Below are positions 35,723 through 43,792 of a stretch of DNA of 64,000 bases, piece by piece. The notes under the pieces are model-generated. The model searched no databases and had not been told where the DNA came from. It was given only the letters and a program-made list of their open reading frames with translations. Numbering within the stretch: the stretch's first letter is position 1; each line of letters opens with the position of its first letter. Source of the stretch: Streptosporangium pseudovulgare (lineage in GTDB: Bacteria > Actinomycetota > Actinomycetes > Streptosporangiales > Streptosporangiaceae); NCBI RefSeq assembly GCF_014648055.1, contig NZ_BMQJ01000006.1:124001-188000 (forward strand). The letters run 5' to 3'. The translations under genes were made by a program, and so were the position numbers.

Positions 35723-38700
35723 TCACCGCCCGGACGTGGACGGCTGCCCGGCGCCGGTGCGGATCCGGTCGAGGGCGGCGAGCGCCCGGCCAACGGTGAG
35801 GCCGCCGCCCCGCCGGTGGGCCGCCTCGAACCTCGCGTCACCGACCAGAGAACGGGCCCCGGCTCCGACCCGGGCGATGTCCGGGTCGTTCGGACCGTCC
35901 GGTGCGGAGTCGCCGCACAGGGCCACCCCGAGACCCAGCAGGAAGGCGGCCCGTTCGCCGTCCCCCTCCAGCAGGGCGACGCCCGCCAGACCTTCCGCGG
36001 CGAGGGCGGCCAGCGGCGGGTTGCGCCGCCACGCCGTACCGGAGAGCACCGAGAGGTGCCGGTCCAGCGCCTCGCGGGCGTCGCCCTCCATCTCGGCGAG
36101 CCGGCCCAGGGCGATGCGCAGCCGCCCGCGCACCTCTTCGGCGAGGTGCCCCTCCAGGTCGCATCCGGCGAGAGCGGCCTTGTAACAGGCGCGGGCCTCG
36201 GTGAGGTCGCCGCGGATCCGGGCGACCTCACCGAGACCGAGGCGGGCGCCGGCCAGTGTCGCCGGATCACCCGCCCGGCGGGCGAACCCGGCCGCGCGCT
36301 CGTACCCGGCCCGAGCGCCGTCCAGATCTCCCGCCCGTACGTCCAGCTCGGCGCGGCGGCACAGCAGGTCGGCCAGGTCGGTGGTGGCACCCAGCTCCTC
36401 GGCGAGGGACATGGCCTCGCCGACCAGCCCGGCGGCTCTGCCGTCGTCCCTCCGCCAGATGGCGAGCTCGGCCAGCGAGGTGAGCGCGGTGACCGTTCCC
36501 CAGCGGTCGCCGATGGACCGGGAGTTCTCCAGGGCCGCCTCGAAACCACGCTCGGCCTCCACCGGCCGCCCGTTCGACCACCAGTGGTAGCCGAGTCCGA
36601 AGTTGACCAGCGCGCGGGTCCACGGGTCCGGGCCGAGCCGGTCCATCCGCCGGATGGACCGCAGGTGGTGGTCCTCGTCCGGCAGTCCGAGGACCACCGC
36701 CTGGACCACGAGGGCGAAGGGCTGCCGGGGCATCCCGTCGAGGCCGGCGAGGATCGACCTGGCGGCCTCGACGTGAGGCTTGAGCCGTGGGTCGTACCCG
36801 CCCGCCGACGCCGCGAGGAACACGCACAGGGCGTACTCCTCCTCCGCGCCGGCCGGGGGGTGAAGGCCGATCCGGCCGAGGAGCCGCCGGGCCGGGGCGG
36901 CCGCCTCGCCCCGCAACCCTCGCAGCCACCAGTACGGGGTCAGGGCCGACAGCAGCCGCAGAGCGAACACCGGATCGAAGGAGCCGCGGGAGCCGGAGGA
37001 GCCGCGGGAGCCGGAGGAGCCGGCGGTACCGGAGGTTTCCAGGGAGCCCGGGAACCCCGGGGCCTCTGGAGGGAGGACCGCCCGGTGCATCGCGGCGCGC
37101 AGGTCCTCGTACTCCCGGTCCAGCCGCCGCAGCCATTCGAGCTGCCCGGCGTCGCGCAGGTGCGGGCCGGCGGTCTCCGCCAGGCCGAGGAAGTACTCGC
37201 CGTGCGCCCGGCGCAGCGCCTCCTCCTCTCCCGCCTCGGCGAGCCGTTCGGCGCAGAAGGCGCGGATCGTGTCGAGCATCCGGTAGCGGTCGCCCACCAT
37301 CTCCACCAGCGACTTGTCCACCAGGCCGGCCAGCAGGTCGATCGCGTCGGGCAGCCCGGTCACCCGTTCGACGGCCTCCAGCGTGGCGCCGCCCGCGAAG
37401 ACCGTGAGGCGTCCGGCCATCGTCCGCTCGTCCTCGCCGAGCAGGTCCCAGCTCCACTCCACCGCCGCCCGCAGCGTCCGGTGACGTGGCTGGGCCGTAC
37501 GGCTGCCGCGGGACAGCAGGCGGAAGCGGTCGTCCAGCCGCGCGGCGACCTCGGCGGCCGTCAGCGACCGCAGGCGGGCCGCGGCCAGCTCGATCGCCAG
37601 CGGCAGGCCGTCGAGGGCCCGGCAGACGCGCAGGACCGCGTCCGCCTCGGACTCCACCGCGTACCCGGGTCGTACGGCCGCCGCCCGCTCGGCGAACAGC
37701 CGGACGGCCGGGAAGCCGAGCGCCTCGGCGGCGGGGGTCTCCGGGGGCGGGAGCGCGAGCGGAGGGACGGGGCACAGCGTCTCACCGGTGATGCCGAGCG
37801 GCTCGCGGCTGGTGGCGAGGACTCGCAGCCCGGGGCAGCCGCCCAGGAGCCCGGCGGCCAGCGCGGCGGCGGCCTCGACCACGTGCTCGCAGTTGTCCAG
37901 GACGAGCAGCGTCCGCCGCTCGGCGAGCGCGGCGACCATCCTCGCGACCGGATCGGGCACGGCTCCGCCCGGGGTGGGCAGCATCCCGGATTCGTGGAGT
38001 CCCAGCGCGCCGAGCACCGCGTGGGGCACGGCGGCGCCGTCGGTGAGCGGCGCCAGCTCGACGAAGCAGACATCGTCGTGACCGTGCGCGGCCGCCTCGA
38101 CCGCCAGCCGGGTCTTGCCGGTGCCGCCGGGACCGGTGAGCGTGACGAGGCGGGCCCCGGTGAGCAGTCCGCGGATCCGGGCCAGCTCGTCCGCACGGCC
38201 CACCAGGGGCGTGAGCTGCGCGGGCACGCCGGCCCGCGCGGTCATGCCGTCCCCGGCCAGGGGGACGTCCGGTCCGGGAACGGGCAGGGCGGCCCGGAGG
38301 ACGGAGAGGTGGATCGCGCTCAGCTCCGGCGACGGGTCGGCGCCGAGCTCGTCGGCCAGCCGCGTGCGGACGTCCTCGTAGACCGCGAGCGCCTCGGCCT
38401 GCCGGCCGCACGCGTACAGTGCGCGCATGAGCTGACCGCGTGGCCGTTCGCGCAGTGGATGGGCCGTGACCAGCTCCCGGAGGTCCGTGACCAGCGTCCG
38501 GAGGTCCGCGGTCGGCTCGCGGTGCCGGCCGAGGGCGAGCCGGGCCTCGGCGTGGTCCTCGGCGACGGCGATCCGCGCCTCCTCCAGACGGGCGGCCGCC
38601 GCGGCGGCGAACGGCGCGTTCAGGACGTCGGCCAGGGCGGGCCCCCGCCACAGGCCCAGGGCCTCGCCGAGCAGTTCCCCGGCCCGTTCGTGCTCCCCCG

Positions 38701-39148
38701 AGACCAGGGCGGCGCGGCCCTGCCGGGCGAGCCGCTCGAAACGGTGCGCGTCCACGGCTTCGGGCGGTACGGCGAGCCGGTAGCCCGCGGGGTGGCGCGT
38801 CACCATCCCGCCGCCTCCACCGCCGTCCGCGGCGTCGTCCACATCGCCATCCGTGCCGCTGCCCGTGCCGCCGTTCGGGTCGTCGCCCACGGTCCCGGCC
38901 GTACCGCCGCCCGCGTCGGCGGCGTCCAGCAGGTGGCGGAGCCGGGAGATCTGCGCCTGGAGGGCGTTGCCGGCGCCCGCGGGCGGGTCGGCGCCGTACA
39001 GGCCGTCGATGAGCCGGGAAGTGGTCACCACCCGGCCGGGGGTGAGGAGCAGGAGCACCAGCAGCGCGCGCAACCGCGGCCCGCCGACAGGCACGGGGGG
39101 CCCACCGGTGAGCCGTACCTCCGTCGGGCCGAGGATGCCGAACCGCAC
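35723..39148 (-). CDS. AfsR/SARP-family transcriptional regulator with NB-ARC and TPR domains
   Basis: A 1141-residue regulator. The N-terminal OmpR-type winged helix (MRFGILGPTEVRLTGG, LLLLTPGRVVTTSRLIDGLY) is split from the BTAD domain (about 125-285) by a Gly/Asp-rich insert near residues 78-113. The NB-ARC ATPase has P-loop LTGPGGTGKTRLAVEA (about 335-350), LLVLDNCEHVVEAAAALAA and the GLPLAIELAAARLRSL block. The rest is TPR-like with a Ser/Gly/Arg repeat linker near residue 700. Such proteins activate secondary metabolism or development. The GTG start lies downstream of a strong hairpin (39179-39218). Confidence 0.9.
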   Translation of the reverse strand: MRFGILGPTEVRLTGGPPVPVGGPRLRALLVLLLLTPGRVVTTSRLIDGLYGADPPAGAGNALQAQISRLRHLLDAADAGGGTAGTVGDDPNGGTGSGTDGDVDDAADGGGGGGMVTRHPAGYRLAVPPEAVDAHRFERLARQGRAALVSGEHERAGELLGEALGLWRGPALADVLNAPFAAAAAARLEEARIAVAEDHAEARLALGRHREPTADLRTLVTDLRELVTAHPLRERPRGQLMRALYACGRQAEALAVYEDVRTRLADELGADPSPELSAIHLSVLRAALPVPGPDVPLAGDGMTARAGVPAQLTPLVGRADELARIRGLLTGARLVTLTGPGGTGKTRLAVEAAAHGHDDVCFVELAPLTDGAAVPHAVLGALGLHESGMLPTPGGAVPDPVARMVAALAERRTLLVLDNCEHVVEAAAALAAGLLGGCPGLRVLATSREPLGITGETLCPVPPLALPPPETPAAEALGFPAVRLFAERAAAVRPGYAVESEADAVLRVCRALDGLPLAIELAAARLRSLTAAEVAARLDDRFRLLSRGSRTAQPRHRTLRAAVEWSWDLLGEDERTMAGRLTVFAGGATLEAVERVTGLPDAIDLLAGLVDKSLVEMVGDRYRMLDTIRAFCAERLAEAGEEEALRRAHGEYFLGLAETAGPHLRDAGQLEWLRRLDREYEDLRAAMHRAVLPPEAPGFPGSLETSGTAGSSGSRGSSGSRGSFDPVFALRLLSALTPYWWLRGLRGEAAAPARRLLGRIGLHPPAGAEEEYALCVFLAASAGGYDPRLKPHVEAARSILAGLDGMPRQPFALVVQAVVLGLPDEDHHLRSIRRMDRLGPDPWTRALVNFGLGYHWWSNGRPVEAERGFEAALENSRSIGDRWGTVTALTSLAELAIWRRDDGRAAGLVGEAMSLAEELGATTDLADLLCRRAELDVRAGDLDGARAGYERAAGFARRAGDPATLAGARLGLGEVARIRGDLTEARACYKAALAGCDLEGHLAEEVRGRLRIALGRLAEMEGDAREALDRHLSVLSGTAWRRNPPLAALAAEGLAGVALLEGDGERAAFLLGLGVALCGDSAPDGPNDPDIARVGAGARSLVGDARFEAAHRRGGGLTVGRALAALDRIRTGAGQPSTSGR

Positions 39149-39178
39149 GACTCCGATTCTCCATCATGGGCGCCCGGA

Positions 39179-39218
39179 CGGGGCGTTCCGGCGACCGGAG
39201 GATCGCCGGAACGCCCCG
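39179..39218. promoter_or_regulatory. Strong hairpin in the upstream region of the AfsR-type gene
   Basis: 16-bp perfect stem (39179-39194 with 39203-39218), 8-nt loop, starting 30 bp upstream of the GTG at 39148. No gene ends here, as the neighbours are divergent, so it is not an ordinary terminator. It may be an attenuator or operator. The rest of 39149-39439 holds no gene. Confidence 0.55.
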
Positions 39219-39439
39219 GGGCCGGCAGCCCGCCGGGGGATGCCGTTGATGCGCCGTCAGAGAATCGGAAAGAAACCGACAAAACGGTGGAATGGCGAAG
39301 AATGGGGGAATTGTCTCTTGAGGGTGCTGTTCTTCAGCATCGATGTCTTCGATGTGCGGAGGGGTGCCGAGGGGCGCCGAGGGACGGGCGCCGGCGCGGG
39401 GACGGCCCTCACGGCGACCCGCGGGAAACGGGGGTCGGC

Positions 39440-39841
39440 ATGACATACGGCGCGCGGGCGAGCGGCTGGCTCGGCTGGATATGGTTCGCCGCGGTGATGA
39501 TGATCCTGGTGGGCGTCTTCAACGTCATCACGGGCCTGTCGGCCATCCTCCGGGGCGCCCTCTACGTGCAGACGGGCGACCAGGTGCTGGTCCTCAACCT
39601 GCCGGCGTGGGGGTGGATCCACCTGATCCTCGGCGTCCTCCTGATCGCCGCGGGCATCGCCCTCGTCGCCGGGCAGACGTGGGCACGCGCCGTGGCGGTC
39701 GTGCTCGCCGCGCTGAACGCCATCGAGCACATGCTCTTCATCCCCGCCTATCCCTGGTGGTCCCTGATCGTCATCGCGATCGACATCCTCGTGATCTACG
39801 CCCTGGTCGTGCACGGGCACGAGATGGAGAGAACGGCCTAG
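39440..39841 (+). CDS. Four-helix membrane protein, DUF7144-like
   Basis: A 133-residue integral membrane protein with four helices (SGWLGWIWFAAVMMILVGVF, WGWIHLILGVLLIAAGIALV, WARAVAVVLAALNAIEHMLF, WWSLIVIAIDILVIYALVVH) joined by short loops. It fits the small actinobacterial DUF7144 family, which has no known function; this match is from memory. It is followed by an oxidoreductase gene 65 bp downstream on the same strand, and the two may be cotranscribed. Confidence 0.78.
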   Translation: MTYGARASGWLGWIWFAAVMMILVGVFNVITGLSAILRGALYVQTGDQVLVLNLPAWGWIHLILGVLLIAAGIALVAGQTWARAVAVVLAALNAIEHMLFIPAYPWWSLIVIAIDILVIYALVVHGHEMERTA

Positions 39842-39905
39842 CGGCCGCCGGCGGTCACGGCGCGACGGGACGGCCGCGGAACCGGCGGACTGGGAGGAGC
39901 GGCAC

Positions 39906-40898
39906 ATGCGGGTGGCGGTGCTGGGAACGGGACGGATGGGCACGGCGCTGACCCGGCGGCTGCTCGCCCGCGAACACGTGGTGCGGGTCTGGAACCGTAC
40001 CCGGGGCAGGACCGGAGAGCTGGTCCGGGCCGGCGCCGAGGAGGCGGCCAGTCCCGAGGCGGCCGCCCATGGCGCCGACGCCGTCCTGATGACGCTCACC
40101 GACGACCGGGCGTGCCGCGACGTCCTGACCCGTATCGCGGCGCACATGGGCCCCGACCCGCCGGTCGTCGTCGACCTGAGCACCGTGTCGCCGGCCACGG
40201 CCCGGGAGCTGCGGGAGATGACGCCGGAGCACCGGTTCGTGGCCGCCCCCGTCGTCGGGGGACCGGCCGCGCTCGCCGCCGGTCAGGCCATGGGGCTGCT
40301 GAGCGGGGACCGGGAGGTCATGGGCCGGCTCCGGTCCCTGTGGCCGGACGTCTTCTCGGTCCAGCGTTACTGCGGGGAGGACCCGGGCGCCGGCCTGATC
40401 TACAAGGTCCTCAACAACCACCTGCTCATGTCCGGTGTGGCCCTGGTCTCCGAGGTGGTCGCCACGGGACAGGCGGCCGGGCTCGACGAGAGGATGCTGC
40501 ACGACTTCCTCTACCAGTGGTCGACCGTCGCCCCCGGCATGCGCAACCGGCTCGACGACATCTTCCACGGCGACCACGAGGGCTGGTTCACGACGCGTCT
40601 CGGCGCCAAGGACCTGCGGCTCGTGATCGAGCTCGCCCGGTCGCTCGGCCTCGACCTGCCGATCGCCCGGACGGTCGAACGCCGTTACGAGGAGGCGGCC
40701 GCGAGCGGCTGGGGGGACGCCGACCTCGGCGCGGTCGTGGAACTGCTCCGCTCGGAGCACCACTCCGAACACCCCCCGGGACACGAGTCCCCGGAAAACG
40801 AGGCAACGGAACACGGGACCGCGGGACACGGGACCGCGGAACACGAGGCAACGGAACACGGAACCGCGGAACACGAGGCAACGGAACACGGCACGTGA
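39906..40898 (+). CDS. 3-hydroxyisobutyrate dehydrogenase-like oxidoreductase
   Basis: A 330-residue NAD(P)-dependent beta-hydroxyacid dehydrogenase. The Rossmann start VAVLGTGRMGTALTRRLL carries GxGxxG, VVDLSTVSPATARELREM is the second family signature, FVAAPVVGGPAALAAGQAMG the substrate loop, and YKVLNNHLLMSG includes the catalytic Lys. The core ends near residue 285; the last 45 residues are a Glu/His/Thr repeat tail (EATEHGTAEH units) encoded by a 30-bp tandem repeat. GGGAGGAG precedes the ATG. Close relatives also include imine reductases and glyoxylate reductases, so the substrate is open. Confidence 0.88.
   Translation: MRVAVLGTGRMGTALTRRLLAREHVVRVWNRTRGRTGELVRAGAEEAASPEAAAHGADAVLMTLTDDRACRDVLTRIAAHMGPDPPVVVDLSTVSPATARELREMTPEHRFVAAPVVGGPAALAAGQAMGLLSGDREVMGRLRSLWPDVFSVQRYCGEDPGAGLIYKVLNNHLLMSGVALVSEVVATGQAAGLDERMLHDFLYQWSTVAPGMRNRLDDIFHGDHEGWFTTRLGAKDLRLVIELARSLGLDLPIARTVERRYEEAAASGWGDADLGAVVELLRSEHHSEHPPGHESPENEATEHGTAGHGTAEHEATEHGTAEHEATEHGT
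40800..40898. repeat. 30-bp tandem repeat in a gene 3' end
   Basis: GAGGCAACGGAACACGG occurs at 40800, 40845 and 40875; the last two units are 30 bp apart and nearly identical. In frame, it writes the His/Glu-rich C-terminal tail of the oxidoreductase. Confidence 0.85.
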
Positions 40899-40951
40899 CG
40901 ACGTCCCGGACGCCCGGGACGGGAAGACGAGAGGAAGAGAGGAGCGGTGCG

Positions 40952-41929
40952 ATGGCCGAGCGTGGGAACGGATGGCCGGCGCTGCCGGTGAGCGGATGGC
41001 AGCACACCTACGACACGCTGCACATGTACGCGCAGGTGGTCGGGAAGATCTCGCTCGCCCTGCGACCGATGGTCAACCACTGGTGGCAGGTGGCGTTCCA
41101 CCTCACGGCCCGGGGCCTTTCCACCGGCCCGATCCCGTACGGCGAACGCACCTTCGAGATCTGCTTCGACCTGCTGGACCACTCCCTGCACATCGAGACC
41201 TCCGACGGAGGGAGCCGCACGATCGCGCTGGGCGGCGCGGTGCGCGACTTCTACGCCGAGGTCCTGCGCTCCCTGGCCCACCTCGGGGTGGACGTCGAGA
41301 TCCGCACGATGCCGGTCGAGTTCGCCGACCCCGTACGGTTCGACCGGGACGACCGCCACTCCACCTACGAGGCGGCGCAGGTCCAGCGGTTCTGGCAGGT
41401 GCTCCTGCGGGTGGAGGAGATCTTCACCGAGTTCCGGGCCCGGTTCACCGGCAAGTGCAGCCCGGTGCAGTTCTACTGGGGCGCGTTCGACCTGTCCACC
41501 ACCCGCTACTCCGGCCGGCCCGCCGAACCGCCGGCCGACGCCGACCCCGTCACCAGGCTGAGCTTCAACGCCGAGCAGAGCGACCTCGGCTTCTGGCCGG
41601 GCGGAACGTGGATCAACGGCGCGCGGATCGACCAGCCGGTGTTCTACTCCTACGCCTATCCCGAGCCTCCCGGCTTCCGCGACCGGTCCGTCCTACCCGA
41701 GGCGGCCTACTACGACGACGCCTTCGGCGAGTTCGTGCTGCGTTACGACGACGTCAGGAACGCCCCCGACCCCCACCGGGCGATCCTCGACTTCGCCCAG
41801 TCCACCTTCGAGGCCGCGGCGCGCCTGCAGGACTGGCCGGCCGAGGCGCTCCAGTGGGCCCAGCCCCCGCCCGCCGGCCGGGCCGCGGGCCGGGCGCCCG
41901 CCGCCTCGGGTTCCCGGAACGCCCGCTGA
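40952..41929 (+). CDS. DUF5996-family protein
   Basis: A 325-residue soluble protein recognised from memory as DUF5996: WPALPVSGWQHTYDTLHMYA, the QVVGKISLALRPMVNHWWQV block, PIPYGERTFEICFDLLDHSL, KCSPVQFYWGAFDLSTTRYS, and the SDLGFWPG segment are characteristic. Function is unknown. The ATG has AGGAG 8 nt upstream. It follows the oxidoreductase by 53 bp on the same strand. The last 25 residues are Ala/Gly/Pro-rich. Confidence 0.85.
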   Translation: MAERGNGWPALPVSGWQHTYDTLHMYAQVVGKISLALRPMVNHWWQVAFHLTARGLSTGPIPYGERTFEICFDLLDHSLHIETSDGGSRTIALGGAVRDFYAEVLRSLAHLGVDVEIRTMPVEFADPVRFDRDDRHSTYEAAQVQRFWQVLLRVEEIFTEFRARFTGKCSPVQFYWGAFDLSTTRYSGRPAEPPADADPVTRLSFNAEQSDLGFWPGGTWINGARIDQPVFYSYAYPEPPGFRDRSVLPEAAYYDDAFGEFVLRYDDVRNAPDPHRAILDFAQSTFEAAARLQDWPAEALQWAQPPPAGRAAGRAPAASGSRNAR

Positions 41930-42011
41930 CGGCACGCCGTCCGCGCCGCGTTCCCGTCCGTGCCGCGTTTCCGTCCGCGTGGCGCCCCGGCCGTGCCACC
42001 GGGCGGTCCTC

Positions 42012-42033
42012 GGACCCGGGCGTGCCCGGGTCC
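42012..42033. terminator. Hairpin terminator between convergent genes
   Basis: GGACCCGGGC / GCCCGGGTCC, a perfect 10-bp stem with only a GT centre, between the DUF5996 gene and the glucose dehydrogenase gene. Confidence 0.6.
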
Positions 42034-42049
42034 GCGCGGCGTGCCCGGG

Positions 42050-43108
42050 TCAGTCCTCGAAGGTGATGACCACCTTGACGTCGTCGGGCTCGGCGGTGAA
42101 CGCCTCCGCGAACCGCTCCAGCGGCACCCGCCGGGTGATGAGCCGGCCGAGCCAGTCGCGGTCGGCCTTGGCCAGCGCCTCGGCGGCCGCGGCGTAGTGG
42201 TCGAGGTTGGCGTTGACGGACCCGATCACCGCGTCGTTCTCCAGGACGATCTCCCGGTTCAGGCCGCCCGCGTCGATCGTCAGCCGCCGCCCGGACGAGG
42301 AGACGCCCGTCAGGCAGACGATGCCGTAGGGCACCGTGGCGGTGATGGCGTCGAAGACGACCCGGCTGGCCCCGGTCGCCTCGATCACGATGTCGGGCCT
42401 GGCGGCGGCGGCCGCGTCGGAGAGGTCACCGGAGTGGTAGGTGGCCCCGAGATCGGCCACGAGCCGCGGCTTGGGCCCCTCGGTGACCACGTCCAGGACG
42501 TGGACGTCCAGGCCGCGCTGCACGCCCAGCAGCGCGGCCAGCAGCCCGATCGGCCCCGCGCCGGCGACCAGCACCGTCTCCGGCTCGAACCACGACCGGC
42601 CGCCGACCTTCTCGACCTGCTCCCACGCCTTGGCGACCACGCTGGTCGGCTCCATCAGCACGCCGACCTCGCTGAGGCCCGGGTCAAGCTTGACCGCGTA
42701 ACCGGTCTCCACGGTCCAGGACCGGCTGCCGTAGCCGTCGAGATCCTTGATGCCGCGTTCGGTGTAGCGGCCGTTGCGGCACATGTCGAACTGGCCGCGC
42801 GCGCACGCTCCGCAGGGCACCGGGTCCGGGCGCCGCACCACGCCGACCACGAGATCCCCCTCGGAGAAGCCGCTGCCGTCCGGCGCCCGCCGTACACGGC
42901 CCAGGGACTCGTGGCCGATCACGAGGCGGTCCCGGCCGTCCGGCGCCGTGCCGTAGTCGCCGGCCGCGATCTCCCGGTCGGTCCCGCACACCCCGAGGGC
43001 GAGCGCGTCCACGAGGAGGTCGTTCTCGCCGGGCTCGGGGTCGGGGACGTCGATCACCGCCAGCGAGTCCTTCCGCTGGGGTACGACGGTCAGGGCGCGC
43101 ATGGTCAC
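42050..43108 (-). CDS. Zinc-dependent glucose 1-dehydrogenase-type MDR enzyme
   Basis: A 352-residue medium-chain dehydrogenase of the glucose dehydrogenase (archaeal/actinobacterial Gluc-DH) type. ALGVCGTDREI and VIGHESLGRV provide catalytic zinc ligands, PCGACARGQFDMCRNGRYTE the lobe region, and TVLVAGAGPIGLLAALLGVQ the NAD(P) fold. GLNREIVLENDAVIGSVNAN is typical of the C-terminal part. It likely oxidises D-glucose or a related aldose to the lactone. The GTG start overlaps the MarR stop (GTGA), with GGAGG 5 nt upstream, so the two are translationally coupled. Confidence 0.87.
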   Translation of the reverse strand: MTMRALTVVPQRKDSLAVIDVPDPEPGENDLLVDALALGVCGTDREIAAGDYGTAPDGRDRLVIGHESLGRVRRAPDGSGFSEGDLVVGVVRRPDPVPCGACARGQFDMCRNGRYTERGIKDLDGYGSRSWTVETGYAVKLDPGLSEVGVLMEPTSVVAKAWEQVEKVGGRSWFEPETVLVAGAGPIGLLAALLGVQRGLDVHVLDVVTEGPKPRLVADLGATYHSGDLSDAAAAARPDIVIEATGASRVVFDAITATVPYGIVCLTGVSSSGRRLTIDAGGLNREIVLENDAVIGSVNANLDHYAAAAEALAKADRDWLGRLITRRVPLERFAEAFTAEPDDVKVVITFED

Positions 43109-43638
43109 TGGTTCCTCCTGGTGGTCCGGTCGGTGGACGGCTGGTCCGAGGCGTGCCCGGCGCCGGGTTCCTCACCGGTCCGCGCGGCGGCGGTGAACTC
43201 GGTGAGGGCTCCGGCGAGCGCCCGCCGGGTGCCGGGCGGCAGGCGGGTCAGCGTGGCGGCGATACGGCGGCGGCGGGCGGCGCGCAGGTGTCCGATGGCC
43301 CGGCGGCCGGCCGCGGTGACGTCGATGCTGATCTCACGGCGGCTGTGCGGGGACAGCAGGCGGATGAGCAGCCCGGCGTCGTCGAGCCGGGCGACCAGCC
43401 GGCCGGCGGCGGAGACCGACACGGCGAGATGGGCGGCGAGCGCGCTGAGGTTGAGGGGGCCGTGCCGGTCGACCGCCAGCAGCACGCGCAGCTGGGTGAC
43501 CGACAGATCGCTGTCCTCGGCGACGGCGTCGAGCGTCATCTCCACCAGGGCGAGCGACGCCTCCTCGACCCGCCAGGCCGCCTCGGCCAGGCCGTTCCGG
43601 GGTCCGGCGGCGGTGTCGCGGGCTTCGTCGGTGTTCAT
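43105..43638 (-). CDS. MarR-family transcriptional regulator
   Basis: A 177-residue winged-helix regulator: DLSVTQLRVLLAVDRHGPLN, LSALAAHLAVSVSAAGRLVA (recognition helix) and LLSPHSRREISIDVTAAGRR (wing) match MarR. AAGG lies about 6 nt before the ATG at 43638. It sits between the FAD/Fe-S oxidoreductase and the glucose dehydrogenase and is translationally coupled to the latter, so it probably regulates this oxidation operon in response to a substrate. A palindrome at 48671-48688 upstream of the first gene is a candidate site. Confidence 0.86.
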   Translation of the reverse strand: MNTDEARDTAAGPRNGLAEAAWRVEEASLALVEMTLDAVAEDSDLSVTQLRVLLAVDRHGPLNLSALAAHLAVSVSAAGRLVARLDDAGLLIRLLSPHSRREISIDVTAAGRRAIGHLRAARRRRIAATLTRLPPGTRRALAGALTEFTAAARTGEEPGAGHASDQPSTDRTTRRNQ

Positions 43639-43792
43639 CGCGCCTTTCTCGGGTGGGCCGCCGGTCGCGGGCGCCGGAGGCTCCCGGCGGGTGCGGCCTC
43701 GGGTGACCGCCCGTGCGGCGCGTCCTCTCCGGTCCCGGGGTCGCGGCCCGCGGCGGTCGTCGACGTGGTGAGTTCCCCGTGATCCACGGTTC

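Noticed and set aside
35816-39841. 1341-codon plus-strand frame across the AfsR-type gene
   Set aside because: Only its last 133 codons (39440-39841) form a sensible membrane protein; the rest mirrors the regulator.
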